Shown piece after piece: positions 22,225-34,548 of a stretch of 64,000 nucleotides of DNA (position 1 is the first letter of the stretch; each line of letters starts with the position of its first letter). This DNA comes from Blastomussa wellsi. Lineage: Eukaryota > Cnidaria > Anthozoa > Scleractinia > Plerogyridae. Location: positions 5,087,276-5,151,275 of the forward strand of contig OX393563.1 of the NCBI GenBank assembly GCA_947652115.1, written 5' to 3'. The position numbers and the translations under genes were made by a program. The notes under the pieces are model-generated. The model searched no databases. It saw nothing but the letters and a program-made list of their open reading frames with translations, and was not told where the DNA came from.

Positions 22225-25200
22225 CTACTCCAGAATTCCTCCATAGTAGAGCCAGTAGGCGACATTGAGGAAAATAAATACTAGCGGAAACAGCAGCCTG
22301 GAGAAAAATTCCACAGTATTGAGGATCCTGACATAGTGGTTCTCTTCCTGTGTTTTCTTTGAACCTCGGCATCGGCCAGGTCTCGCTACGGTCTCCACTT
22401 GGTGTTTTCCTGGGATCCAGACTGCCTCCTGTCTCGACGAGGGGCGGCTACCAGGTGACGGGGGTGTTTTGTCATTGTCGACTGTTCCCTCTGCTGCTTC
22501 GGATGCTTTCTCCTGGAAATAAGAAATAAGAATGATAATTATCAACACAACCTTGTCAGTGGACAAATATAGAGGGACACTGATAAATTTCCCAAACCGT
22601 CTCTTCTCCAACATAAGATTGTGCATTGAACCACCAGTATCGGGCTAACGAAAAAGTCAATCGTTTTAAAATGAAAATTCAAGGGCATTTACTTCTATAA
22701 ACTGCGTTTTTACGTTTATTTAAGACATTCTTCGGATGTCACTGCTCTTGTTTCAGCCTGACAAAATCATTAAAAAAAAGCCTATCCCAGACCTTGACGC
22801 TTGAAAACCTGATTCATTTGTAAATAATTGCCCCCGTGCCGAGGTGCATGCATCAAAAACTCTTTATCCCATGCATGTTTTATGTGATAGGTTCATACCT
22901 GAGTTAAGTAATTTCAAAGTTGAATACAACGAACTTTTAATATGTTAAAACCTGTTAAAACATATTATTGCTACTTAGCAATTATTTGACATTCAAATTG
23001 CAAGTTCACCTTTACTTTTATCAGGCAAGTGACATAGTTTCTCTTTTTTTTATTAAAATTTATGAATCAGTCTTATTTTCTTACCTCATCGTGCTTCTTT
23101 CTCATAGCAACCTTGTTTCGTTCATCCTCTCGCTGCTTAAACACCAAATACGACACGAAGGCATATTCCAAAATGGCGGAAAACACGAACAGGAAACACA
23201 TGATAAGAAACCATTCCAACGACTTGACGTACGAAACCTGAATCACAAAGAAACGAGTTTTGATTAGGCATATTTAGCGCGTTCTTGACAGCTAAAGCTA
23301 CAATAAACAGAAAAAAAAATTCAACAGAGAGACTGGGTAGGAGTTTGAATCAGTTAAGAAAAAGAACGGTTTGGATCATCGCACCTTCGGAAGAGAGGTC
23401 CTGGCACTACCAATCAGCGTTGCCATGGTAAGAACAGTGGTGATTCCCATGGCAATCCTGGCAGCTGTTTGTTCACGGTCAACCCAGAAACTAACCCAGG
23501 CCAATACTACGATCAGATAGCACGGCAAGTAAATCTGCGACAGAATACATCATAAAGTTAAACCGCATCTCTGCAACCTTGGAACACGCAGGAGAAAATT
23601 TGAAATAAAGTTTAATGGTTTAAAGCATCTCTTTCTACTTTCTTTTAAATAATTAATATACAAAGTTAAATTGAAAGTCTCGAGTTGAAAAGGAAAAAAA
23701 TCTTCGTTGTAGAAATAGTACCTGAATCATGTGGAATCCGAGTCGACGAGTCAAATCAAATTCAATAGTCAGCAAGGAGTAACTTCCTGTGGAGTAAAAT
23801 GAAACCCACTGTCAGCATCGAAACATATTGTATTGGTAAGTTAAGTATATAATTAGAACACTGAAAATAAAATACCACCATTATTACTTTCTTTTCTTTT
23901 GTTTGCATTTGGTTTGGGTGGTTTTGTATTGTTTTATATCAATAACAAACTTGATTGACGGGGAAAGGCGGGACATTGATGAGCCGCCGGCAAGTGTGAT
24001 CTGTTTTGTTATTGCGGATTAAAGGTACCAAGGAAGGGAGCAAGGAATTTAATTGCTCGGATTCATGGTTCAAATCCATACATACCAGTTGTGAAATCGT
24101 CGACTGAAGAATAATACTTGTAGTCTGTTAGAGTGTAACTAGGTATCTGAATTTTGTCCGACACTGCCACAGGATTGTCTTTGTGCCAATTGAGGGTCAT
24201 CTCTTTGTCGTCATAACTGACTAAATAACAAAACAAATTGCCATTGGTACTCTAATTGATATACAATGATTGAGCTACATGAACAGCCAACCAGTAATGC
24301 TACCTTAACTAATTTTCAGCAAAAAATCATACGGAAGTTGATGGAAAATCAAGGAAAATGTTGAAGTTAGTGCAAAAGTGCATGAATTTCGCTATTTTGG
24401 TGGAGATCTAGAAAACTGAAGAATTATGTAAAAGGTGGATATGTGTCGAAACCTGCATGTCATTGTGCAATTGCCATGACACGTGGCTGATAAATCAAAT
24501 TAATTTCCCTCGGCGTCCAACAGCCACAACAGACCAAATGACATAATGTGTCTGCTTCCAATAGACACATGAAGTGTTTCGATTTACCCTCATCATATAT
24601 TCAGTTAAGTATTATGCAGATTGTGATCGCGAAATGGAAACTGACTTACAAGCTTCTATGTTTAGACTGCATTTCTGTTTATCCATTGGGAAGTTCCTCA
24701 GGTCCATAGGGCACTGGGATGTTACTTTAAGCCTTTAAAACACAACAAGAGAAAAGAGCTTTAATCTATGGGTAAGTTGCGGGACAAAAAGCGTAATCCT
24801 TAAACAGTTTAAAGGCACTTTGTCACCATAAATAAAGTTATGTATAAAAATGGCTTCAAATATCGCAAGAACATTTTTTCAAGGCAGGAAAACACAAAAC
24901 AGGGAAACATCAACTGAGAAGAAAGAAAGATGGCTACGAATGAGGAAAGTTGAGGCGGATTTGTTATTCGCGCCAGATCTCTTTAAATTGAAATTGCAAT
25001 TCATATTAAGCTCAACAGTCAAACTAGCAACACTATCATTTTAGCCAAACAGAAAGAACTACTTTTTATGGGAAATGTGGAGTATTTTGTTTTCTAAAAG
25101 CCAATTTGAAAGTAATTTGGTGCTGTTGCAACTCGCCGAAAAATATAATTTAGGGCATTGACAGGCTCTCAATCGAATTAATTCAACCGTGAGTAAATCG

Positions 25201-28143
25201 GTGGGCGTTTCACAGAACCGTGGGGTTTGCTGGAAAGAACGTTTGCTACACAGGCTAGAAATTTACCCGCAGTTTCTATATGTCCAATGTCATAAAATAT
25301 TATGATGAGCAAAAAGGAGATTCCGCTTATGAAATATAAATTAGTGCGATGTATTTTAAAAGAGTGAGAGATTATTAGATCTAATATTGAATAACCTAAA
25401 GGGTAGATTTCAGTGACGTCACCCATTGTTATTTATGTGTAAACCAGAAAACTATTGGCTGGTAAAATTTAAATAACAAAAACCATGTTTGTAAACAGAT
25501 ATCGCCCGTATTGTAGCTCTGGTATATTTAATATTAACTAACCTCATGCTGTACAACACGGACCCATCAGGCCACAGTCGAATGACCTCGTTAGCGTCTG
25601 TGATGTCGTGCTTGAGCCCGTCCTTAATACCCGGGAAATGTGTGTCTGGTACCCAGATGAACTTGAGCATTTCAGGATTGAAAGCGAGCCTCCTTTTGTA
25701 TCCCGTATGATTGTATCTTAAACGTTCGTCCTTCCAGTATTGCCGGAAGTACATAATGGTTGTAAATTCCTGTTTTACGAGAAAAGAAATCCACGATGTC
25801 TCTTTCGCATTAGTTTTCACGTTTCTGGTCCATTTCTCAATGGAAACACTTTTTTGGACCTTAAACTGTCACAGGAATTGTGCTGTTGTCGGGTCAGTTC
25901 CGCCAAAATCATATTGGAAAATTTTTTCAAGTTTCAATCCATTTCTGTCCTCGTCATCTGTGACGGCATACAAGAGTTCTTAGTTTCAATGTAATTCTAT
26001 AGTCTTTGACAGCAAAGCTGGACCATTATAGTTGGGGTTCCGCTGATGCAAAGTGATGCTATAATAATAGCTTGTCGCTAAAAGGTTTTAGAAACTAATC
26101 AGAATCAGCATCGTAACCACTGTTGATTCGTTTTTGGGGGTGAGTTATGATTGGATAAAAGTATAGAGTGAAGCGCGCGAAGAGTCGCTACCTTTCACGT
26201 AACTCCCGCGCGGCTCAATGCACTGTCGTATCCAATCATCTCTCGCCTTCAAAACGCATAAATAGAGGCTGGGTCTGAGTCAGATTCTGATTCTGAATAA
26301 GAACGCGAAGTAAAATTGTTCGCGGAAAAAAAGGTTTTGCGACCGTAAGTAATAAAAATCAGGATTTCTCGTTTGATCACTTGACTGGCTGTTTGGGAAA
26401 AGACGTTGCTACGATGGGCTTGACAATGAATAGCTACTTTCCCAAGCCGCAGAACAACCGTTTTAATTATAAACCTTTTTATGGACTACGAACTCAAAGA
26501 TTAAGATTTAATTGTGCAGTATATAAGGCAACTTCAGTTTATCGTGTGACATACAATAGATGAACAAAGCGACCATACCATGTTGATTTCGTCGATGTCA
26601 CCAATGAACTCGATAAATATCGTTACAGATACACTAACCGGGCGACCTGGAGTAAGGAAAAATATCATTTACTATATTTTTCTACCGTAATTTTAACGGG
26701 GGGAAGGAAACTGAAAGAGGTTAAAAGTATCAACAGCATGAATTCTATTATCCCTATTGAAAAGTCTCAATTAATCTCGCAAAGCAGTCGCCCATACTGC
26801 GTTTAAGTGTTGCTTGGGACGTCATCTTCAAACGCAATGCGTGACGACTTGAAATAATTAACAGAGACAAACAATGGGGACTATAAGCAGAGTCAGGTAA
26901 AAGAAGTTTCTTTTCTTACCACCAAAGTTAGGGCGAAGTCTCTTGTCATAACCGGTGAGTAAATTAGTTATCAGTTCAGTGACATTGATATCCCCAGATG
27001 TGATTGGTGTTGACAGCTGTTGAGGTTGTTTTGTAGTGGGTTGTTGAGCGGGCTCAGAGCTGCTGAATGAAAAAGAAAGAATAGTACAGTTTGGATGCAT
27101 TATTAACATAAATGTACTCGTACTTTTTGTACCAAATTAGCCTTCTTAGCAATGAAAGTCTTGGAAAATATTTGGACAACATAAAAAGCAGTTAAATATG
27201 ATTTTTTTTCAACCTCATTCCCAGCGTGGGAGAGCGGAAAGATGAGAGACCCTGGGAAAGAGGTTGATTTTTTTGAGCGCGGATGCGATTGCTGTGATAC
27301 TGAAAAGGCGCGACAGACGCAGTGACTTGAATGTGTATCACGCGGTATGTTTGTCAGTTGTATAATTCGAAACCACATGATACATGTTTTCCTCGCTTGG
27401 CTTAAAGCTATTTCGTGTTTTTCTTTCAAAACATTTACAGAGCGAACGCGGAAGTGTAGCGATCTCGCCGCTCGTTGATCACATTTTTACGTTTGTCCTG
27501 CAGGTTTTTGGTGAAAAAGATGGATATTTATTTCAATCAATATACAGTGAGCTCCCCATCTCAGGATGATTGCTGCCTATTTTAAAAAATTAAGTAGATT
27601 AAGACCAACTAGAACAGCAAAAAGAAAACTTATAAAATAACTAATTTAAAGGATAAAAGTTTTCAAAATCGTGGTAGATTGTTCTTTCTGAATTGTTCGC
27701 GACATCGAAACACGTTACGGCGGAAAACCTCTAAATTCAAGTCACCAAAAGTGCGTTTTTGACAAGCATGCATGACCCGAGTGCCATATAATAAACTACT
27801 GACTAACCTAGCTTGCTCGAGCCATACTGAGGAATATTGGCCCTCGGTCCTACGACCCCGGGCCAATATTCCCCAGTAAAATATTCGCTTGTGGCGCTTT
27901 TAACAATTAAAGCACGCAGGGAGGATCCAGGATTTTTCTTAGGAGGGGTTGCACCACTATAAAAAGCAGAAAACTAATTATATTATAGAAAGCCGCAAGT
28001 CATCTCAAGTGGGGAGGGGTGCGCACCCCCTGTACCCCCTATATCCACCCCTGGCACGTTTTTCAATGAAACTGTACTCTTAAAATCCTGCATGGGATAA
28101 TTCGTAGATCAAGCGAGTTTTAACCCTTTCCTGCCCAAGAGTG

Positions 28144-28186
<43 letters not shown>

Positions 28187-28257
28187 CCAAAGGGAGACCC
28201 CTTGGGCAGTAAAGGGTTAAAAAACTATCTCCCTTAACCCTTTCCTGCCCAAGAGTG

Positions 28258-28300
<43 letters not shown>

Positions 28301-30323
28301 CCAAAGGGAGACCCCTTGGGCAGTAAAGGGTTAAATAAATCAAAATTCACTGAAATTCAACCTCCTAATTTTCGTTTAGTTTATAATTATCCTTTTAGGT
28401 ATTTCCATTTTTCTCCAGTCCAAACAATTTGTTAGTACAGATTAAATTTGTTGTTTGCAATTACAATTCAAAACGTGTGTTTCTTTTTTCTGAGTACAAA
28501 ATTTCCATGAGTATAGAAGCAAACGACGGTACATAAAAAATGCCCAAATAAAATTCGTCATTGCCAATGAATAAAATCGGTGACAGGCACATTTCACAGC
28601 CCGAAGCTAATTGGTGAGAAATCACAATGTGAAGGTCAATGGAAGCTCAATAGCAATATAGGATCAAGAACTGAAACAAACTGTGAGGTGTGTGATTCAA
28701 TATATAGACAACATTACCACTTCTGAATGTCATTGGTTTAAACATATAAAGCAAGACGTGAAAAACTCCATATCTGTAACCACAATAGATACCAAAGATC
28801 GCAGCTGTTAATTAAGAGTAACTATTCAATTCACCTTGAGATTTAAGTCTAAAGAGCTTTCTGAATAAAATTATACCATTTTGGCCCGCAAAATAAGGGC
28901 TTCGAACTATCAAAGTTTATTTAAACTCTCGCAACGCACATAATCAGCATCTCATGTTTTCACACTCGCTTACAGGATGTTAAATATTGACCGACTGTAA
29001 GAACCACAATTATGTTAATCAAGAAAAATTAAGCACAAGGATAATTCAGATGATTTATCTTTTATCACAAAAGAAAAAATAAAATTGGTTTTCGATAATA
29101 TTTTAGTTTTAAAATGCAACATTTGCGTAACGCTTATGATCGGTTTTATTTTTTGACCATTTTTGAAAAACACCATATTTGTTTTGCCGACTTGGCTTTT
29201 CACCGACAACAATTTTCCTTTTCCTTCATTCAATATTTTTCCGTTAAATAAAAACATCGGCAGTAAAAGAAATAGTTCTTATTGTATACAAAAAGGTCCG
29301 ACATCATTTTTCTGGCAGATATTCAAAAACAAAGCAAGAATTGAATATGACAAGAACTGACCCCCGTAGAGTTTTGCAAAGGCTTTTTCGGCACACGAAA
29401 GATAACCCAGTTGTTCTCGCTGTTATTACAGACCCAACATTGAAATAGTATTGAAATAATTCGCTTCGCTTCTCGATTTAAGTAACTTTAAACAGCATGG
29501 ACTATGGTGGGGTGTATTCACAACTGAGATCAATTCCAAAGAATCACTGAAACGAGAAATAAATTTTTAAAAGGAATTATATAGATCCTTAAGTTTCGAA
29601 CGATAGGGTGCCAGCTACATCATTCGTCCAGTTTAATTAAGGCGATAAAAGTCGACGCCACCAGGTTAAGATGTTCTGCGTTTGGAGCAGCAGTTTCTTT
29701 GCTGTTGACTCGATGTAACTCTCTCAATTCGTTTCCGTCAGATATATATTGATATTACATGCTAAATCACCTCCTGATCTCATTGAAGGCCACTGCGTCA
29801 AATTTGATTCATTACATGTTAAATTTTAAAATAAATTCTCAGAAATATAAAAGTGAACCTTTGTTCAAAATGCCGCAAAAAGAAATCAAGACATGCAGGT
29901 TATCTGCACGAAATACCACATCATTGCTGCTGTGACTAAAAAAATTGATATAAACAAACGAAGTGTAAAAAAAATAAGGGAAACGAACTTAATCTTTACC
30001 GAGAGCGGCGACACTCTTATCCTTTGCAAACATAACATAGTTACCAAATCCGAAAGTCGATATTTCAGTGCAACAACTTTGATTTCGTTATATAAATATA
30101 TCTGACTGACATAAAATCGAAATCTGCGCAAAAGGCAATTTTTAACCTCGAGTAGCTGAAGGGCGTAAGAATCAGTTTTGATTAGCTGAAGCAAACAGCT
30201 ACTGGCATTGTTGTAAAGAGAAGGGAGAAAAAAGCGTTTTCTGAGTTACCTGCTTTCGTTCAAATCAACTGCAAACGCTTGATTTACCAGTAAAAACAGG
30301 ACTGTTAGAACCAGCGTCACCAT
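22225..30323 (-). CDS. Cys-loop ligand-gated ion channel, GABA-A/glycine receptor type
   Basis: Ten exons read on the minus strand: 30250-30323, 26920-27062, 26579-26646, 25543-25769, 24650-24732, 24086-24220, 23722-23786, 23385-23534, 23085-23237 and 22225-22512. All phases agree, giving 461 residues, a normal subunit length. Exon 1 is a signal peptide ([18 protein letters not shown]). The extracellular domain shows [31 protein letters not shown] and the 13-residue Cys-loop [17 protein letters not shown]1 starts after [18 protein letters not shown]2 is [14 protein letters not shown], with Arg at 0′ and Leu at 9′, as in chloride-conducting members. TM3 is in 23085-23237 and TM4 in [20 protein letters not shown]. 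The M3-M4 loop is Ser/Pro/Lys-rich. Ligand is unknown; GABA, glycine, glutamate or another ligand is possible. It converges with the cyclase gene. Confidence 0.93.
26097..26297. mobile_element. Possible short inverted-repeat element
   Basis: AATCAGAATCAG at the left and CAGATTCTGATTCTGA at the right are inverted, with a second inner pair GATTGGATA / TATCCAATC. It lies in an intron of the Cys-loop receptor gene. Confidence 0.4.
27209..27267. repeat. Short hairpin repeat
   Basis: CAACCTCATTCCCAG and CTGGGAAAGAGGTTG are inverted, with AGAGCGGAAAGATGAGAGAC between them. Probably a remnant of a MITE, in the first intron of the receptor gene. Confidence 0.6.
27831..27872. repeat. Near-perfect hairpin, GGAATATTGGCCC arms
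   Basis: GGAATATTGGCCC and GGGCCAATATTCC face each other across a 16 nt loop. No GC-then-T-run context on either strand; an element remnant rather than a functional RNA is the simplest reading. Confidence 0.6.
27917..28053. mobile_element. MITE of the GGATCCAGG family
   Basis: CAGGGAGGATCCAGGATTTT at the left and ATATCCACCCCTG at the right, with GGTTGCACCACTA and GGTGCGCACCCCC inside. Related to 13210-13367. Confidence 0.75.
28121..28336. mobile_element. Two identical 100 bp MITE copies in tandem
   Basis: The unit from TTAACCCTTTCCTGCCCAAG to CTTGGGCAGTAAAGGGTTAA occurs at about 28121-28221 and again at about 28236-28336, separated by about 14 bp. I see no difference between the copies. The ends are inverted repeats. 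Confidence 0.9.
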
Positions 30324-30899
30324 CCTTGCAGCTCTGTCGTATTCAAACAAGGCGTTTCCCGCACAAAATGAAGTTCCCTAGCTCAAAGGATTTTATGCAT
30401 ATTTAAACTGACAGGTGCCATGAATCAACATTCAAATAGGCTCGCTGATTGTAATAACGTAAGCCAATTCGAAGGAAGTAAATTGAATGCAACGCACTAA
30501 ATTTGAAGACTGGGAAACAAAAACAAATCTGTTACACTTGAACAAAATATTTCAAACTGATTTTTAATGAACTGAAAAATTTACCATTTTTTTTCTTTTC
30601 GCTTTTACAACAGCTTTAGAATTGTTTTAAATGCTGCGTTCTTGGCTTATGAGCCAGTATTCATTACAGCTATTCCCATTCCAAACTAAGAGAAAAAAGA
30701 TCTTTCGATTTTTCGTGAATCAGATAACTTTAGTTTCAAAACAAAGTTACTGCCTCAAAAAATAATCTGTTGCAGCCTTAGAATTATTGGTAGCGATCAC
30801 AGGCCAAACTAAAAGATAAATATTAGGTCGCACTGTCGCGAACTCATCTCTCTCACTCGGAACCTTTGACATCAATCCCGTTTAGTGTGTTTCCTTTGC

Positions 30900-31225
30900 T
30901 TTAAAGGGGAGTACGCCCCTATATTAGGTATATAGGTATGTGCCGCCCCAAAGGGTATGGTTTTTGAGCCGTTTTGGTCTGAAAACGGGTATAGATTTTG
31001 GCTTTTATGGTCTGAAATTGGGTATGGTTTTTGGGGGAACATTTACGAAAGCTTCATATAAACATATTTTTCTTCTCAGTAACTACGACGAGTAACTGAT
31101 GAGAGACAAAGAGAAATAGATAAAATATATCATTCCAGCTAAATTTTACCTAGCGGGTGTAAAACGGGTGTCTATTTTCAAGGTCAGGTCTGAAAACGGA
31201 TATGTGTTTTAGTGGTCTACTGTGA
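30900..31225. repeat. Degenerate tandem-like repeat (GGTCTGAAAACGGGTAT)
   Basis: Four or so related copies of a GGTCTGAAA(A/T)(C/T)GGGTAT(A/G) phrase, spaced 20-170 bp, in T-rich DNA. Origin unclear. Confidence 0.6.
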
Positions 31226-33383
31226 CGACTGTGCCTGATGCGAACTTGATAAAATTCAAATAAGTTACACGTTGTAAACAAAATAACTGTTAATATGCGT
31301 GATTGCTCGCAAACTCAGTGTTCCTTTAGGGTGAAAACCTATCAGGTATTTTTAATACGATGGCAGAATATAGAGACAAATGAAATTAAATTAAGCAAAA
31401 TACTAAGACATGTTTAAAAATAAGAGTTGTAAAGAAAAATATAAAATGTAAAATATTGCCAGGAAGACACTAATTGATCTCCTTTTCGATTAAAAAAAGG
31501 AAAACAGGCTCGATAGGACACGCAAGTCTGTTGGTGGTTAAAAATCTCGAGCGAAGTGCGGAAAGCTAGACAGCAAGTCATTTAAAATCGAAGCTGCGAA
31601 GCACCTTGTGTTTACGTTGTCGTTGAAAGGCCTGCAGCGAATGTTTTTGTCTTCGCGAGGCACCAGGGCGAATAGAGACGCTATGATGCAAGTGGGAGAC
31701 TACTACTGTGGCTCAAGGTGCCGCCACTTATTAAAATTCCAAAAAGAACAAAAGGCTTTGCAGTATTAAAAACGAAACGGAAGAAAAACAAAAGGTGAGA
31801 AAACCGCACCGGACTCGATCAAATTAATCAGAAAAACTCCTTATTGAGAAAGAAAAAACTGCGGTAGTTCAGACTAATGCGTTTGGCTTCACATAAAAGG
31901 GATAAAGCGAAGCTATAAATAATTAATATAAAGAACTGGAGTTAGTTGTACTTTATGGATGTAAAAAATCTTTGATCCAGATTCATTAATCTTTTCTACG
32001 TTCTTCTCTCGTAGGTTTGTGCTTTCGTTAGTTTAAACGCACAGAGATACATTCGCTGTTGTAAATTCTAACACAAACTTCATTTTCGAACCTATGATTT
32101 CCTTCACCCGATAATATGAAACTGACGATGTTTGCAATGTTTTGGCATAACAGGGACAGTCTGGCAAACATAACACGAAATAATATATTATTTATGTTGT
32201 CGCCGTACAAAACATACAAGTTCTGACAGGAAACAAGCCCCGCAAATGGTTCAAGATTCATTAAAAAATTGTCAAATAAGTAAACTTTTGTTTTTCGATC
32301 CTCGCCCTGGACGAATCATGGGATATCGAGATAAAAAATCGACCAATCGCCCAAAACAAGATGACGTAATAGGACTATAAAAAGAAAATTTGTCTTCTAT
32401 ACGTTTATGTTGCTTTTTAAAGGGCCACATTCCCCCCAAGATGCATTGCACACCACGATGCCTGCAAGATACGTTTTGGTTTAGTCCCCAGCGGTTTTCT
32501 TCCTTTCTCGGGCAAGTGCGCGCCACATGTAAGGGCCCGGAAACGGATTAGCGACTGGGCGGGAGATGTCGGAGACGTCATTTGGTGACGTCTTAAAGTG
32601 CCAATAGGATCACATTTGCACCTCTCCAATCTAAGTCATTTTAAATCATAAACAAGAAGCCTGCATGAGAAGAAAAATGTCGTTTACTTAACCAAGTGTT
32701 GACATTCATAAACTCAACCAAATTTTAATCAGATATACGAAAAAAAAAAGATGTGTCACCCAATTTGTATCACAAATGTTTGATTTTCTGCAGCAAGACT
32801 CTACTAGGTGTGTTACACAATATAAGACTATTGATTATGTTATTATGGCAATATGCTGGGTTCAAGACCTCCAGACGTTAAAGGTTATTCTTGCCATTTT
32901 TGGCATTTTCATTTTGATAATTCTCAACGAGTCTTGATCTACATGATCTCACAAACATAATAATGTGCTAGGTGGACTTCTTGGCCTGGTTTAAGTTTTC
33001 TCGGCCAAACATCACTCAAATATTGAACAGGTTCGAAGGGACTGGAAAGGAGTGTATTGCCATAAAAACCAAATTGAATTATATCAGTAGGTGTAACCCC
33101 TGTACAACTATTAGTGTGCCAAGTTTCATTTGTCTCTGCAGAAAATTGACCGAAAAAGCTCTATTCACTTGCTTGATATAAAATTGGGTTGAGTAGATGA
33201 CGTCATCAGTCTCATAATTAGCATATTTTACCATTTTTATCTGGACTCCTCGTTCCTTGCTGCTTAGACTTGACGAAACGAGCCTCTCTCGAAAGTTCTG
33301 TGACAGGATCGATTTTGATTGGTTTCAATGACAATAAAAATGACCGGCAGTAATATACCAAGGAGTTTGTTGAGCTATGCTCC

Positions 33384-33787
33384 TTAAAGTGCACCTAACA
33401 CCAAAATATTTTTTTCGCTAAACTACACCTTTGTACCAGTTCGAAACGCATTTCACCTTTCGTTTCTCCTTTTCACCAAATTCTGGCTATTGATAGCATT
33501 TGGAAAACTGTTTATCATTTGTTCCACGACCGAGTCAGAAGGGGCGTGGGTCTATTCCTGGGTTGACGTCACAAACCGATTTGCATCGCATCAAGTCTTT
33601 GTAAACATGCATGCAAATCAGTTTGTGACGTCAAATCAAGAATAGACCCACGCCCCTTCAGAATCGGTCGTGCAACAAATGATGAACAGTTTTTCGAAAC
33701 TTTTAAATGCTATAAATAGCCTGAATTTGATGAAAAGGAGAAACGAAAGGTGGAATGCGTTTCGAACTGGTGTTAGGTGCACTTTAA
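33384..33787. mobile_element. 404 bp foldback element
   Basis: TTAAAGTGCACCTAACACCA at the left is matched inverted by GGTGTTAGGTGCACTTTAA at the right. The arms continue inward for about 190 bp, including GGGGCGTGGGTCTATTC and GTGACGTCA on both sides. The loop is short, so transcripts could form a long hairpin. Confidence 0.85.
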
Positions 33788-34548
33788 TGCTTCGCGTGTG
33801 CAGTTCAACCGGAAGTTCGATACTTTCGGACATCACATTGGATTTTTCCAGGGTTTCCCGACCGCTAGTCAAGTGAAACGAAGACACTGAGTTCGTGGGT
33901 GAAAAAGCCTGGCCCGGTTGTTCAAAGGGTTGAACACCATACGGTTGTTCGAAACAGGATTAAGCTCATTTTGAATAGATAACCTTTAATACGCAAGTTT
34001 ACTATTCATTATTAAGTTAAATTAGGCATAGGATTTACAGTGAATTGACAATGAAAGAAGAAATTTGATTTTGATAACTCCTTCGACTCGTATGCAGTTA
34101 TACTGCGTTTTGCAGTGACCATAACAAACAATAATTTAGTATGAAAATAATACAAGAATCGTCCTCATTTTTTGCCTTCCGAAACAGACAACTTCTTCAA
34201 GACTAACAGCAGTGCCTATTCGAAAGGAAAACAAAGATTACTTTCAAATGACTGTCTAAAAAAATACGCTGCTTTGGTTTTTCGCTTAATGAACTGCACT
34301 AGTGATTCAGAAAGAAACCCCATAAATCCCTCTGTCCACTCAGAGCAAACATCATATGTTGCGAACCAATCAGTATTGCAAACCAAAGCACGTGACTTAG
34401 TTTGTGCGCGATTTCCTGTGCTTGGCACCGACTGCATGTTTCTGCTGCAAGTTCGGATTGGTCCATTGCTTTGTAGACGTTTCATTCCACTGGCCACATG
34501 TAATTTATTTAATGAAATCGCAAGAAAATGAATCATATTTTCCATGTG

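Larger units (their letters stand above)
30324..34548. other. Intergenic region between receptor and ZZZ3 genes
   Basis: 4.2 kb with no recognised gene. It holds the promoter side of the receptor gene, a degenerate internal repeat at 30900-31225 and a foldback element at 33384-33787. Short open frames here have no recognised motif. Confidence 0.6.

Noticed and set aside
24850..25044. 64-codon plus-strand frame in a receptor intron
   Set aside because: No motif, no splice context, and the basic composition is unremarkable.
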